A stretch of DNA of 64,000 nucleotides, taken from contig NZ_CP051481.1 in assembly GCF_012934855.1 (NCBI RefSeq), positions 558,001 to 622,000 on the forward strand, read 5' to 3'. The number at the start of each line of letters is the position of its first letter. Within the stretch, counting starts at the first letter, position 1. This document shows positions 1-10,510 of the stretch, one piece after another. The stretch is from Mycoplasma phocoenae (GTDB taxonomy: Bacteria > Bacillota_I > Bacilli_A > Mycoplasmatales > Metamycoplasmataceae). Under the pieces are notes generated by a model. It saw nothing but the letters and a program-made list of their open reading frames with translations. It was not told the origin of the DNA and did not search any database. The translations under genes and the position numbers were made by a program.

Positions 1-281
1 TATTCTCTAGAAATAAAATTAAAAATCCTTATACTTATCAAAGTGTACAGCTCTAAATTAGGCTGCACAATTTTAATATTAGGAATAAATTCTTTAATAA
101 GAAAAATTGGACTTCCAACTTTCGCTCCCAATTGTTTGGCTTCTTGACTCAAGGCTGTTGCTATTGCTCGTTTTGAATTACGCGCTACAGCAACGGGAAT
201 GTTTTGCAAATCTTTTCTTACAGTTCTTTCGCACGATACAAAAAATGCATCCATATCAATATGAAAAATTATTTTATCCAA
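1..281 (-). CDS. dinB: DNA polymerase IV (Y-family), N-terminal fragment
   Basis: Translesion DNA polymerase of the Y family, which copies past damaged bases. The visible 93 residues carry the family's N-terminal palm signature FHIDMDAFFVSCER, with the first catalytic aspartate in HIDMDAFF, followed by VAVARNSKRAIATALSQEAK, the usual region around the fingers, and LYTLISIRIFNFI. The gene runs off the left edge. I place the start at a TTG (279-281) that overlaps the end of sufU by 8 bases; the Shine-Dalgarno there is poor, so the start is uncertain, but the next ATG lies inside the catalytic motif. It is the last visible gene of the minus-strand run that also carries recA and rarA, so three DNA-repair functions sit in one region. 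Confidence 0.85.
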   Translation of the reverse strand, partial: MDKIIFHIDMDAFFVSCERTVRKDLQNIPVAVARNSKRAIATALSQEAKQLGAKVGSPIFLIKEFIPNIKIVQPNLELYTLISIRIFNFISRE

Positions 282-702
282 TTTTTAACACTCGTTTAAA
301 TGCTCTTGAACCTATCAATGCACATTCTAATCTGTTCAAATGTTTTTTCACGTCAATAAAAATAGTTAATTTATTCAAATCTATATCATTTGGTAATGTT
401 GATGTTTTAACCATTTTTTCATATTCATTAATAATATTGATAATTTGTATTTTTGTTTTATTTAATAATTGTTCGCATAGAATATCTACTGAAGAAACAA
501 ATATTGAACAACCGTCGCCATTTCAGCGAATCTTAGTTAATTTATCATTTTCAAATTCAATACTTAAAACTAATGTGTCGGCACATCCTGTTATTGAACC
601 ATCTTCAACACTCTGTGATAATACTTCGTTTGATTTATGTTTAGGATTCTCATAGTGTTCAAACATGATTTCGCGTTTTTCCATCGCATTATATGAAGTC
701 AA
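274..702 (-). CDS. sufU: SufU-like iron-sulfur cluster scaffold / sulfur relay protein
   Basis: Small (142 aa) Fe-S assembly protein that accepts sulfur from the SufS cysteine desulfurase. Seen: IMFEHYENPKHK near the N-terminus (family pattern MDHYKNPRN), TGCADT (first Cys plus Asp), GDGCSIFVSS (second Cys) and LECALIGSRAF (third Cys), so all metal ligands are present. One in-frame TGA (523-525) codes for Trp. I chose a TTG start at 700-702 because an excellent Shine-Dalgarno (AAAAAGGTGG, 711-720) sits 8 bases before it; the in-frame ATG at 682-684 is too far from any ribosome site. The TTG start overlaps the end of sufS by 14 bases, so the two are translationally coupled, as expected for a desulfurase and its acceptor. 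Confidence 0.9.
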
Positions 703-1852
703 TAAAATCACCACCTTTTTTAAGGGTATCAATCAATACATCAATATCTTTTTTTGTATTGTGTAACCCAATACTTGCTCTTAAGTAAGAAGCATGGAAT
801 CCAGATTCAGAAGATATTAAAAAGGCACAAAAATTTCCACTTCTTACATATATATTTTTATGTCCTAAGTATGATGCTATATCTTGAGCTGCTATTTTCT
901 TTATATTAAATAAACAAATAACATCACCGGGTTGTGAGAATACATTAATGCCATCAATTTCTTTTAATCTTTCGTGTAAATATAGCGAAATACTTTTTAC
1001 GTGTTTTTGAATATTTTCAATACCAATTTCATTTTGAAATTCTATTGCTTTACCTAATTGATATATGCCCGCTAAATTCAATGTGCCCGCTTCAAAAGCA
1101 TTAAAATCTTTTTTATAATCATATGTTTTCATCGCTTTAAAACTTCCACCGCCAAATTTAACTGGATCAACTAAATCAAATAAGCGATCACTGAACACTA
1201 ATAAGCCAGTTCCGGTAGGTCCGTATAACTTATTTGCACTCATTGCAATAGCATCACACTCATTAATACTTACTTTAGTGTAAGCAATAGCTTGGGCCGC
1301 ATCATTAATAAAGAATACTTCATTAGATTTAGCTCATTCGTATATTGTTTTCATATCATATTTGACATTAAAATTATTTGTAACTTGTGATAATGCGATT
1401 ATTTTTGTTTTTGTAGAAGTTTTTGCAAACAAGTCTTGTTGATCTGTGAAAAAAATAATTTTAGCGCCGCATTCTTGCTCCAAAAATCGTTGGTATGGAA
1501 TGATATTACTTGCATGGTTATAAACACTCAATAAAATTTCATCATTAGGTTTAATGATTTTTTTAAACATTTGTGCAAGTTGATTTAATGAATCTGTAGT
1601 TCCGGATGTGAAAATTACGTTATCAATATTTGCATTCAATAAATCAGCGCATAATTTTCTAGTTTTATTAATAAATTCTGATGTGTGAATTCCCAATATT
1701 GAATCTTTTGTTCGATTTGATATTGAATATTTTGCGTAAAAATCATAAGCTGCTTGACAAACGATTTGTGGTTTTAATGATAAAGCGCCATTATCTAGAT
1801 AAACAATATCTTTATTATTTATTAGCATTGGAAATTGATTTTTGAAATTCAT
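689..1852 (-). CDS. sufS: Cysteine desulfurase, SufS/NifS family
   Basis: PLP enzyme (387 aa) that takes sulfur from cysteine as a persulfide for Fe-S clusters and tRNA thiolation. Seen: YLDNGALSLKPQ near the N-terminus, FTSGTTDSLN (phosphate-binding region), NHASNIIPYQ (the His stacking on PLP), SANKLYGPTGTG with the Schiff-base Lys at about residue 208 (the usual context is SGHK, so SAN is a local variant), and RSGNFCAF with the catalytic Cys near residue 342. Trp at TGA codons joins the two halves. It ends inside sufU, the likely sulfur acceptor, and starts two bases after tlyA. thiI at 58.6 kb also needs a persulfide donor, and this is the only desulfurase in the window. Confidence 0.93.
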
Positions 1853-1854
1853 GG

Positions 1855-2598
1855 TTACTCCTTAGTTTTTTTGAATAAACTAATATATTCTATATTTTTT
1901 GATTTTTGACCCAGTATTGGGCTTTGTTCAACACTGACACATTCAAAACCTTCTTGTTTACCGTATTCTTTTACCCTGTCAATTAAAAATGGATGATATT
2001 TCTCTTCGACATAACCACCAGCAGAAACATATTTTGATGAAGCTTCGAATTGCGGTTTTATTAATAAAATTATTTCGCTGTTTGGATTTGCAATTTTTTT
2101 TAATGTTCCAAATACATATTTCAAGGATATAAAGCTAACATCGCAAGTAAATATATCAATCATTTCATTAAAATGTGTGGTCGTTAAATCCTTTAAATTG
2201 GTTTGCTCAAAAACAACAACATTTGGATTGATTCTTAATGAATAATCTAATTGATTAGTACCAACATCAACTGCATAAACTTTTTTAGCATTATGTTTTA
2301 ATAAAACTTGAACAAACCCCCCGGTAGAAGAACCGAGATCAACGCATATTTTGTTTTTTACATCAATATTGAAAATTTTCAATGCTTTTAAAAGTTTGTA
2401 TGCGCCTCTTGATACATATTCTTTTTGGTTCAATAATTCAACCGGTAAATTTTCATCAAATTTTAATAAAGGTAAAAAGATTTTTTCGCTATTAATTGTA
2501 ACGTTTCCGCATCTGATTTGTTTTTCCGCTTCGTTGATTGTAATTTCAAATTTTTCGGATATGATATCGACTAATTTCTTTTTAACTATTTTACTCAT
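1855..2598 (-). CDS. tlyA: TlyA-family 2'-O-ribose rRNA methyltransferase (S4 + FtsJ-like domains)
   Basis: 247 aa, the usual length for the TlyA/hemolysin-A-like family, known to methylate 2'-OH groups in rRNA; 'hemolysin' is a historical name. Seen: an N-terminal S4 RNA-binding domain (about residues 1-60), the linker signature YVSRGAYKLLKAL, then the SAM-binding motif VDLGSSTGGF (residues 86-95) and the downstream motifs FTCDVSFISL and LLIKPQFEA of a Rossmann methyltransferase. The start ATG overlaps the stop of the upstream small gene by 4 bases, so they are coupled. Target nucleotides cannot be read from the sequence. Confidence 0.93.
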   Translation of the reverse strand: MSKIVKKKLVDIISEKFEITINEAEKQIRCGNVTINSEKIFLPLLKFDENLPVELLNQKEYVSRGAYKLLKALKIFNIDVKNKICVDLGSSTGGFVQVLLKHNAKKVYAVDVGTNQLDYSLRINPNVVVFEQTNLKDLTTTHFNEMIDIFTCDVSFISLKYVFGTLKKIANPNSEIILLIKPQFEASSKYVSAGGYVEEKYHPFLIDRVKEYGKQEGFECVSVEQSPILGQKSKNIEYISLFKKTKE

Positions 2599-3080
2599 TT
2601 CAATATCTTTCTAATATAGAAATTAAAATCAGTTTCCACAGCTTCTAGCGAAATTGCAAAATCATTTAAAGCTTCTCTTTTTTTCTCATTAATTTCTATT
2701 TCACCATGAATTATAAATATATTAGGTACTTTGTGTTTTTTATCGAAATAATATGTAGATGTTTTAAAAATTAAATATAAAAATTTACCCAATGCTTTTC
2801 AATTACAAGATTGGTATTTTTTACATAACGAATCAACAGACAATAATAATTTATCAACATACATACTGCTAACGAAAGCCGATTGCATTAAAGAAATTTC
2901 CAACTCAACTAATTGTTCAATACTGTAATTTGTATCAAATAAAATTAAAATTTTCGATATTAAAAATCTCACCTGTTTATCTTTAAAACGTGAATTGTAT
3001 TTTAATAAATTTTTATTTGCCAGCAGTGAAAGATGCAATTTTCTTATTTTATTATTAATTTCTTTTGTTTTGTCGTGCAT
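2595..3080 (-). CDS. Small conserved-looking protein of unknown function
   Basis: 161 aa, read through one TGA(Trp) at 2799-2801 that would otherwise split it. It has no signal peptide, no membrane segment and no motif I recognise; it is Lys-rich with probable amphipathic helices (KTKEINNKIRKLHLSLLANK at the start). Its ATG overlaps the nusB stop (TAATG) and its stop overlaps the tlyA start, so it is translated as part of a nusB-X-tlyA operon. The operon partners suggest a role around RNA or ribosome metabolism, but that is only context. The frame is open, well packed and flanked on both sides by overlapping real genes, which makes it a real gene. Confidence 0.7.
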
Positions 3081-3493
3081 TATTTTTTAATTAAATTTTT
3101 TGCAATATTATCTAAAACCGCATTCACAAATTTGTAATCATTGCCGGGCGCATAAATTTTAGTAATATTAACCATTTCATTTATAACTATATTTGTTTCG
3201 TTGTTTTGCATTTCAAATATTCCATAAATCAAAATTGCTTTAATTAATGGGAATGTTTGAGATCATTTTTCTTCATCAATAAAGTTCAATAAAAGAGTTT
3301 CAATATTTGGAAGCGAAATAATGATTTTTTTAATTATATTAATTTCTTCCGAATTTAAATAATCGACATTGATTTTTAATTCAGTGTTTAGTAATTTTTG
3401 GTATAAATAACTAATTACTCTCATTCTTTCTTCCATTTTTTTCAATGTGAAAGCAAGTTGTTTTTTTCTTTTAAATAATTCTTCGTTTTCCAT
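3080..3493 (-). CDS. nusB: Transcription antitermination factor NusB-like
   Basis: 137 aa. NusB binds boxA RNA with S10 in rRNA antitermination complexes. The C-terminal half carries the family pattern: PLIKAILIYGIFEM, then VINEMVNITKIYAPGN and FVNAVLDNIAK (compare the usual VINEAVELAKKYG..FVNGVLD). The N-terminal half is weakly conserved, Lys/Glu-rich and helical. The start ATG (3491-3493) was chosen because GGAGT lies just upstream; an in-frame upstream ATG at 3511 would put that Shine-Dalgarno inside the gene. One TGA is read as Trp (3263-3265). It overlaps the next gene by one base (TAATG). Confidence 0.8.
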
Positions 3494-3503
3494 ATTTACT
3501 CCT

Positions 3504-4316
3504 TTATTCATATATTTTTATTAATTCAATTTGTTTGTTTTGATTGTCCTTTGTTAATTTAAAATAAATTCCATTAATTTGACATTTATTTTCACTAACT
3601 CTAAACGGTGCTTTTGCGTTGTAACGCATTTTGCCATAAACCTCATCATAGTTAGCGCCAATCGCACTGTTATATGGTCCACACATTCCTGCATCAGTAC
3701 AATAATATGTTCCATTAGGTAAAATACGAGCATCATTCGTTTGTACATGTGTGTGTGTTCCGAATAACGCATCAGCCTTACCATCAACATACAGTCCAAA
3801 TACATTTTTTTCACTAGTGGTTTCCGCGTGAAAATCAATAATTAAATAATCTGGTTGATTCATTGATTGTATTTTGTCAAATTCATCAAAAAATGAGTTT
3901 GCTTGTTCTTCTTTTCAAGGTGATAGCAATATGTTAAATTGAATCCCCATCATTGAACAAACGCCTATTTTTTGATCTTTAACTATGAATTCTCGATAAC
4001 CTTGCCCGGGATATGTGTCATTAATATTAGCTGGTCTAATAACATCATTGTTTTCAATTATTTCTTCTATTTCAGAATGCGCTCAAACGTGATTACCTAA
4101 AGTGAAAGCATCGATTCCAATTTCTTTTAATTTTTTATAATCTCTTGGTTTAAATCCTTTGCGTCCCGAAACATTTTCAGCTTGTGCTATTACAAAGTCT
4201 GCTTTATATTTTTGTTTCAAGTCTTTTATATGGCGTGAAACAACTTCAATTCCTGGATCTCCGAATATATCACCAAAGAATAATACATTTATTTCTTTAT
4301 TATTTGTCTTTAACAT
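3504..4316 (-). CDS. ymdB: YmdB-family metallophosphoesterase (cyclic-nucleotide phosphodiesterase-like)
   Basis: About 270 aa, family TIGR00282/YmdB, which hydrolyses 2',3'- or 3',5'-cyclic nucleotides in characterised members. Metal-binding signatures are present in order: VLFFGDIFGDPG at the N-terminus, AENVSGRKG, TLGNHVW (Asn-His), IIDFHAETTSEK and GTHTHVQTNDA near the C-terminus. Several Trp codons are TGA. Two ATGs compete: the first (4325) overlaps a perfect TATAAT box (4324-4329); the second (4316) lies 7 bases after that box. I take 4316, which would make the mRNA leaderless; no Shine-Dalgarno precedes either. It lies downstream of the recA terminator and starts the ymdB-nusB-X-tlyA-suf block. 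Confidence 0.9.
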
Positions 4317-4323
4317 ATGTAAC

Positions 4324-4329
4324 ATTATA
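4324..4329 (-). promoter_or_regulatory. -10 box (TATAAT) directly before ymdB
   Basis: Perfect TATAAT seven bases before the chosen ymdB ATG. A transcript starting at the usual distance would begin at or next to the ATG. No convincing -35 box was seen in the AT-rich upstream stretch. Confidence 0.55.
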
Positions 4330-4350
4330 ATAAATTTTATTTTTAATAAT

Positions 4351-4388
4351 AAAAAAGCTAGCGAATGAGCTAAAAAACTATTCGTTAA
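4351..4388 (-). terminator. Rho-independent terminator after recA
   Basis: On the minus strand the recA stop region reads CGAATAG, a loop, then CTCATTCG (stem with one bulge), followed by CTTTTTTATTA. It separates the rarA-pheST-recA block from ymdB. Confidence 0.6.
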
Positions 4389-5355
4389 CTTTAATTAATA
4401 CACTTTGTTCAATGTCTTTGTATATATCTTGATTTTCAATTAAATATATTTTTAAATTGTTTTTCCCTTGTGCAATGTTTGCTTCTTTGTATGAATATCA
4501 TGAGCCTTTTTTATTTATTATTGAATATTTTTCAGCTAAATCAATGATTTCACCTACCTTGTCAATACCTTTGCCAAATATGATGTCAACATTAGCTGTT
4601 TTAAAGGGAGCAGAAAGTTTGTTTTTAACAACTTTAATTTTTATTCCATTACCATTAATTTCGTTATTTTCAGTAATAGCTTGTGTCTTTCTAACTTCTA
4701 CACGTATTGATGAGTAAAATTTTAATGCTTTCCCCCCGGATGTTGTTTCCGGGTTCCCGAAAATAATACCTACTTTTTCTCTGATTTGATTAATAAATAT
4801 AATTGAAGTGTTGTTTTTTGCTAATGACGCAGTAATTTTGCGCAACGCTTTTGACATCAAACGCGCTTGAGCGCCAATTGTTTGATCCCGCATTTCACCA
4901 GCTAACTCCACTTCAGGAACTAAAGCCGCTACTGAATCAACAACAATTAAATCAATTTTCCCAGTTTTAGTTAATATATCAACAATTTCAAGAGCTTGTT
5001 CACCGCTATCTGGTTGAGCAATCACTAAATTTTCAGTACTTACCCCTAATGCTTTTGCATAGTGCGGATCAAACGAGTGTTCAGCGTCGACGAAAACAGC
5101 AATTCCACCAGTTTTTTGTACTTCAGCAATTGCGTGAAGGGATAGCGTTGTTTTACCGCTACTTTCTGGTCCAAATATTTCAATAATTCTTCCTTTTGGT
5201 CATCCCATGATACCAAGAGCTTTATCAATTGCTAAAGAACCTGTTGAAAATGTTTCACATGTTAAATCAGGTTTCTCTCCCAAAAGCATAATAGACTCTT
5301 TACCAAATTTTTTAGTTATTTCAGCAAGAGCATCTTTTAAATTTTCTTTGTTCAT
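4378..5355 (-). CDS. recA: Recombinase RecA
   Basis: 325 aa, normal for mycoplasmas. ATP-dependent strand-exchange protein of homologous recombination. Seen: Walker [12 protein letters not shown], the following [19 protein letters not shown], Walker [14 protein letters not shown], loop regions [19 protein letters not shown] and [10 protein letters not shown], and [19 protein letters not shown] is used for Trp, for example in IMGWPKGRI. The start follows GGAGGAAAAATG. It lies 22 bases after pheT and is followed by a terminator. A working recA matters here because the large module arrays and the 12.5-kb duplication at 17-45 kb need homologous recombination to arise and change. Confidence 0.97.
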
Positions 5356-5400
5356 TTTTCCTCCGCTAATAAAAGTAATTTTTTAAAGCGAATTTAAAAA

Positions 5401-7563
5401 TTATTCTAACATTTGTTCGATTTTTTTAACAGCTCAATCTTCCACTGTAATCGAGATTGTTGTGTTTACTTGACCATTTTCTTTTACAAAACGATCTTTA
5501 ACATGAATCGAATGAATCCCTTTGACTCTGTTTAACTTATCTAAAGTAGCTTGTAAATCTTCTTGATGATTTAACAATACATTGAAATCTCTAATTTTAA
5601 GAGGATCGTGTTTGTAGTTTTTGAATTGAACATTAGTAGTTTTATCTAAGTCTAAAAATAATTCAGCACATATTGCTTTAGTGTTGATAATTTCAGGATG
5701 TATTTTTGCAAGATATCCGATAACTTTATTGTTTTTATTTTTAATTAAAGCTGACATATTTGGATGGAATGGTTTGTCTTGAACACGTTCAAAAATTATT
5801 TCGCTGTCCAAAATTTCACAAATATCTTGTTTCATTTGATCAAATGATTTAATGTTACTTACGATTGATAAAACGTTAATTTGTTTTTGGATCATTCCAA
5901 TTTCAAATAAAGACATTTTTTCAATTTTACGTTTTTGATTGTATTCCAATACTTCAATTAATGAAGGGACCATTGAATGACGAATTTGAGTTCTTTCTGC
6001 TGAAGCAAATGTTTGTAAATTAATTGTTTCAGCAAAATTGAATGGATTGAAAATGTTTTTATCGGGTGATGTTAGTGTAAATGTTCTTGTGTTTTGATAA
6101 TGCATGTTTTTTAAAATTGAATGATAATCTTTGTAGTGATTGTTTTGAGTTTGTTTGATTAAAGATTGAATCATTTTAAAGTTTTCATAACCATAAAATC
6201 TAAATACTTCTTCAGTGAAATCTTGCATTGTATTTAAGTCATAACGATATGCTGGCACATATACTTGTTTATCTTTAATTTCAATGCCTATTTTTTTTAG
6301 CTTTTGCATTACTAAAGCAAATCTGTCTGTGGCTGTTAAATCAAATCCTGCAAATCTGTTTAATTTATCTTCATCATATTCAAATGTACTGAATTTTGCT
6401 GGTTTATTATTAATTATTTCACTCATTTTTTTAACTTTTGTTGCTATATAGTTATGAGCAAGTTGGATTGAACCATTGCTAATTTCTTTACTTGCTCTAG
6501 CTGATGAAGCAGTGTCCAATTTAACTTGTTTTTTTGAATTTCTAACTTCTTTTAAATTAAATGATGCCAATTCAAATAATGTTTGTTTTGTGTTTTCATC
6601 GCATGAAGAATTTTCTAAACCAATAACTGCTGCTACTGATACAGGTTTGACTGAATCGAAAACACATAATGCATTATCAATAACCACTTTTGATTTCCCC
6701 AATATTTCAATTTCACCAGTATATTTTTTTACTGATAAAGTTTTAGAAGATAATTTTTCAGCATCATATGCGTGAGTAGGTACTCCCGTATACAATAATG
6801 TTAAATTCGATAAGTCTGTTGGATTATTTATTGTTTTAATATTGTGTTTAATCAAAAATAATTGGTCTTGAAGCGATATTTCAATGTCATGTGCATTGAT
6901 TTCAGTTAATGTAAAGAAATTAGTTTCTTCCATTGAACTTACTGAAAATGTTGAGTCGGTTTTGGAAATATTTGCACTGAATTCAACTGCATCAGTATCA
7001 AAATAAGCAGCTAATTCTTTAGCCATTATTGTGTAACAGTTAGCATCTGCACGATTAGATAAAATTGTTACATCAATTAAATAATCGTTTAATTCAAAAT
7101 ATTGAATCGGATCCAATGTTAAATCAATAGGTTGTTGAAATGTAAATATACCATCGTATCATCTAGTTGGGAAGTACTTATCATCAAATCCTAATTCTTC
7201 TAAACTAACTAACATACCTTCACTATTAATTCCTTGCATCACTCTTTCACCAAAAACCATTTTTTTAGATCTTGAGCCTGGAACAAAAGCCATTAAATAA
7301 TCATTTTCCTTAACATTTTGTGCATTTGTTTGAATAATTCTGTTTTTATCTGCAAATTCAATTTCACAAACATTTAATCTATCTGCATTAGGATTTTTGT
7401 ACACTTTTGTAACGTGTCCAAATCTAATACCTTCAACATCGGAAAATGGTTCATATGATTCAACTTCAAAACCAATTGAGTTTATGGCTCCCACAACTTC
7501 TTCAATTGTTACTGAATCGTTTAAATTAGCTAATTTTTTTAATTTTATAAATGAAAATATCAT
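5401..7563 (-). CDS. pheT: Phenylalanyl-tRNA synthetase beta subunit
   Basis: 720 aa, at the short end for PheT. Partner of PheS in the alpha2beta2 enzyme that charges tRNA-Phe. Seen: the N-terminal tRNA-binding (OB) domain with FGHVTKVYKNPNADRLNVCE, then LYTGVPTHAYDAEKL and the B5-like DNA-binding fold, FTEEVFRFYGYENF, QIRHSMVPSLIEVLEYN of the catalytic-like domain, and a C-terminal anticodon-binding ferredoxin fold (HDPLKIRDFNVLL...GIHSIHVKD). Two TGA codons are Trp (5434-5436, 7156-7158). AAGGAGT precedes the ATG. It starts 12 bases after pheS. Confidence 0.96.
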
Positions 7564-7575
7564 ATCTACTCCTTA

Positions 7576-8520
7576 TTATTTGAATTGTTTCAAGAATCTT
7601 TCGTCGTTTGTATAGAATTCACGAATGTCATTAATATCATATTTAATCATTGCGATTCTTTCTAATCCTAATCCTGCAGCAAAACCATTCATATCATTTG
7701 TATATCCAGCTTTTTTAAGAACATCTTCGTGTAACATTCCAGCGCCTAAAACTTCGATTCATCTGTTTTTGTAAAAAATATCCACTTCAACACTAGGTTC
7801 AGTAAATGGAAAATAAGAAGGTCTTAGTCTAATTTGAACTTCTTGTTCCAAAACATAAGATAATAATGATTTTAGTGTTCACATTAAATTACCAAAATTT
7901 GTATAGCCCACTGAAACGAAATCTAATTGGGTGAATTGATGTGAATGAGTTTGATCCTCCTCATCATTTCTATATACCTTACCAATTGCAAATTGACTAA
8001 ATTCTTCATTCTTGTGTTGTTCTAATGCTCTTGCACTAATACCTGTATTATGAGTTCTTAATAGTGTGTTTTCATCAATAAATAAACTATCCTGCATATC
8101 TCTTGCTGGGTGGTTTTTCGAAATATTTAATCTTTCGAAGTTATATTCATCATTTTCAATTTCAATAGCTTGAATTTCAAAATACCCGTTTGATTTAAAT
8201 CAATCTCTCATTCTTTGAGCAATTAAATTGATAGGGTGTATCCCTCCTTGTTTATATACTGGTGTTGTTACATCTATTCATTGACTTTTCAGTGATTTTT
8301 CAATCTCTAATTTGTCAATTTTTTGTTTTGCTGATTCAAAAAATACTTCAGCTGTTTCTTTTAATGATTTAATTTCTTTTCCAAGAGCTGCTTTTTCATC
8401 CTTTGATGCTGATTTAATTTTTGCCATTAATTGTGCTAATTCACCATCTTTTGAATTAAATTCTGATTTAACTCTTTTTAAATCTTCTAATGTGTTTATG
8501 TTTTTTAAATCAAATTTCAT
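7576..8520 (-). CDS. pheS: Phenylalanyl-tRNA synthetase alpha subunit
   Basis: 314 aa, slightly short. Catalytic subunit of PheRS (class II). Seen: an N-terminal coiled coil ([20 protein letters not shown]), motif 1 region [14 protein letters not shown], motif 2 with [14 protein letters not shown] and [36 protein letters not shown], and motif 3 [20 protein letters not shown]. All class II signatures are intact. Trp codons are TGA. It starts one base after the rarA stop and precedes pheT, so rarA-pheS-pheT is one transcription unit. Confidence 0.96.
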
Positions 8521-8521
8521 A

Positions 8522-9727
8522 TTAATCTCCTTTTTTTATTTTTTTTCAGTATTCATAAATCTTATATTCATACCCATTAATTTGTTCACCATAAAACCAT
8601 ATATTTTTACATTGTTCCGGTAAATATTTTTGTTTAACTCAATTGTTTTCAAAATCATGCGGATACTTATAGCCTAAACCTCTTTTTAATTTACTTGCTG
8701 ATGCATAATGAGAATCTTTTAAATGCAACGGAACTGAATAATTATTTCCTGCTTCGATAAAATTTATTGCTTTTTTTGTTGCTGTAAATGTTGAATTACT
8801 TTTGGGAGCAAGTGCAATATTAACTATGGCAAATCCAATTGGTAAATAACCTTCTGCAACACCTAATCTTTCAAAAGCATTAATCGCATTAACTGTATCT
8901 AATGCAACACTTGGCTTAGCTAATCCAACATCCTCATAAGAGGCACATATCATTCTTCTGAACATCGAATCAAATTGCTCAGACTTATACAATTGAAAGC
9001 CATAATATAATGACGCATCAACATCAGATCCTCGCATTGACTTGTGAAATGCGCTTAGCAAGTTATAATAATCATCACCACTCTGATCAATTTGAATATT
9101 TGTGCTCGGTAAAATTATTTTTAAATCCTCTATAGTAACATTATTAGCAGTATAAATTTTGCTTATTAAATCTAAGTTATTTATTGCAATTCTAAAATCA
9201 TGATTTGCTTGCTTTGCGAAAAAATCGAAAATGTTATTGCTTTCATATTGAAATAAGTTTTGTGAATCAACAATATTTTTTAAATATTGAGCTAGCGCAT
9301 GAGTACTGGGTTTCTTTAGTTCAATAATATTTGTTCTAGAACGTAATGCGGGATTAACTTTGAAAAATGGGTTTTCCGTTGTTGTTGCATATATTGTTAG
9401 TGCACTATTTTCTACGGAAGGCAATAAAATATCTTGTTTGTCTTTGTTCAATCTATGTATTTCGTCAATAACAATAAAACTATACTTTTCAATCAACGTA
9501 GTCAACATTTGTTTACTGTCAGTAGCGGCATTAAATACTCCATATTGATTATTGGATATTTCTTTAGCCAAAATCAATGAGATTGTTGTTTTTCCAGTAC
9601 CGGGTGTACCAAAAAAAATAAAAGATCTTTTATCTTTACTGTCAATAATTTTTTTAAATAAATTAATTAATGGTTTTTCTAGTAATAAATCATCAATGTT
9701 GTTTGGTCTTTGTTTTGAAGCGAGCAT
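8522..9727 (-). CDS. rarA: Replication-associated recombination ATPase RarA/MgsA
   Basis: 401 aa AAA+ ATPase of the clamp-loader-like RarA (MgsA/WRNIP1) family, acting at stalled replication forks. Seen: the N-terminal family opening MLASKQRPNNIDDLL, Walker A FFGTPGTGKTTIS, Walker B FIVIDEIHRLNKDKQD, sensor 1 TIYATTTENPFF, an arginine-finger region NPALRSRTNIIEL, and the C-terminal tetramerisation region YGFQLYKSEQFDSMFRRM...YEDVGLA. A TGA Trp at 8636-8638 extends the protein by a short tail ending at 8522. AAGGAT precedes the ATG, and a TATAAT lies about 25 bases upstream, so this gene does have a short leader. Confidence 0.92.
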
Positions 9728-9775
9728 TTATATCCTTATAATTATTATTTAATTATAACAAAAAATATATACAAA

Positions 9776-9800
9776 AAAAACACCCACATGGTGTTTTTGT
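9776..9800 (-). terminator. Terminator after the 9.8-kb membrane protein gene
   Basis: Hairpin with stem AAAAACACC / GGTGTTTTT and a five-base loop; on the minus strand it is followed by a long T run. It ends the upstream minus-strand gene just before the rarA promoter. Confidence 0.75.
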
Positions 9801-9806
9801 ACTTTA

Positions 9807-10382
9807 TTAACGATTAATTAGATAGTATACCCCAACACCTGTTAAAGCTATGCAGATAATAATTAAAATAATCAAGAATCAAATTAATGCTCAGAATTTT
9901 CATGAGATTTTTTCATCTGTTTCTACTCTAATTGTGCATGGACATTTTTCACATTCGTGTGATACAGTAGCGTCTTGAATAACTGTTACTTCTTTTGTTG
10001 TTTCAACTTTTTCTTCTGGTTTAGTAACCACTTCTTCTTTTTTAACTACTTTTTTTTCTTTTTTAGCTGGCGCTTTTTCGATTAATTGTTTTTCTTCTAA
10101 GTATTGAATCGCTGTATCGTGACTAACTTTTTCTGTTTCGATGATTTCTAATGATTTAGCTGCACCTTCTAAGCTCATGCTTCCACGGAATGCTCCGTTT
10201 TGGTGGAATCATACTCTTGAATTTTGGTTTAATGGTGTAGCAACATCAATAAATCTTTGAATAGCTTCACTGAATGATAAGAATGGTTCACGTTTGTCAA
10301 TACCCATTTTTTTGAATTCTCAAATTTTAACATTTTGATCGTTTAGAGTTTCTGTAATATAAAATCTTGTTTTTTTTGCCAT
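9807..10382 (-). CDS. C-terminally anchored membrane protein of unknown function
   Basis: 191 aa. Residues 1-95 form a globular domain with VWFHQNGAFRGSMS at about residues 60-75; residues 95-145 are Lys/Glu/Val-rich and low-complexity (KKEKKVVKKEEVVTKPEEK); CEKCPC offers three cysteines; residues 160-185 form a strong hydrophobic helix (WALIWFLIILIIICIALTG) near the C-terminus. This suggests a cytoplasmic domain held at the membrane by a C-terminal tail. The start follows GGAGAAACCAAT. I do not recognise the family. The N-terminal domain recurs, without the anchor, in the gene at 45657-46049, sharing VWFH-N--FRGS-S. Reading needs four TGA(Trp) codons. Confidence 0.8.
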
Positions 10383-10427
10383 ATTGGTTTCTCCTTAACT
10401 CATTTCGTTTTATCGTTTATATAATAA

Positions 10428-10447
10428 CACATCAACAAGTATTGATG
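10428..10447. other. Small hairpin upstream of the 9.8-kb gene
   Basis: ACATCAA / TTGATGT stem with a six-base loop, beside an A8 run on the plus strand. It lies between the NERD gene and its downstream neighbour; on the minus strand it is followed by TTATTATATAAA, which could be a -10 region. It could act as a weak terminator or be chance. Confidence 0.3.
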
Positions 10448-10510
10448 TAAAAAAAATGTGTTTTTATTGAATTTTGACTCATTTTGAATAAATTTTATCA
10501 ATGTTTTAGC

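Noticed and set aside
107-655. A 182-residue plus-strand open frame
   Set aside because: Antisense to dinB and sufU, whose motifs are clear on the minus strand.
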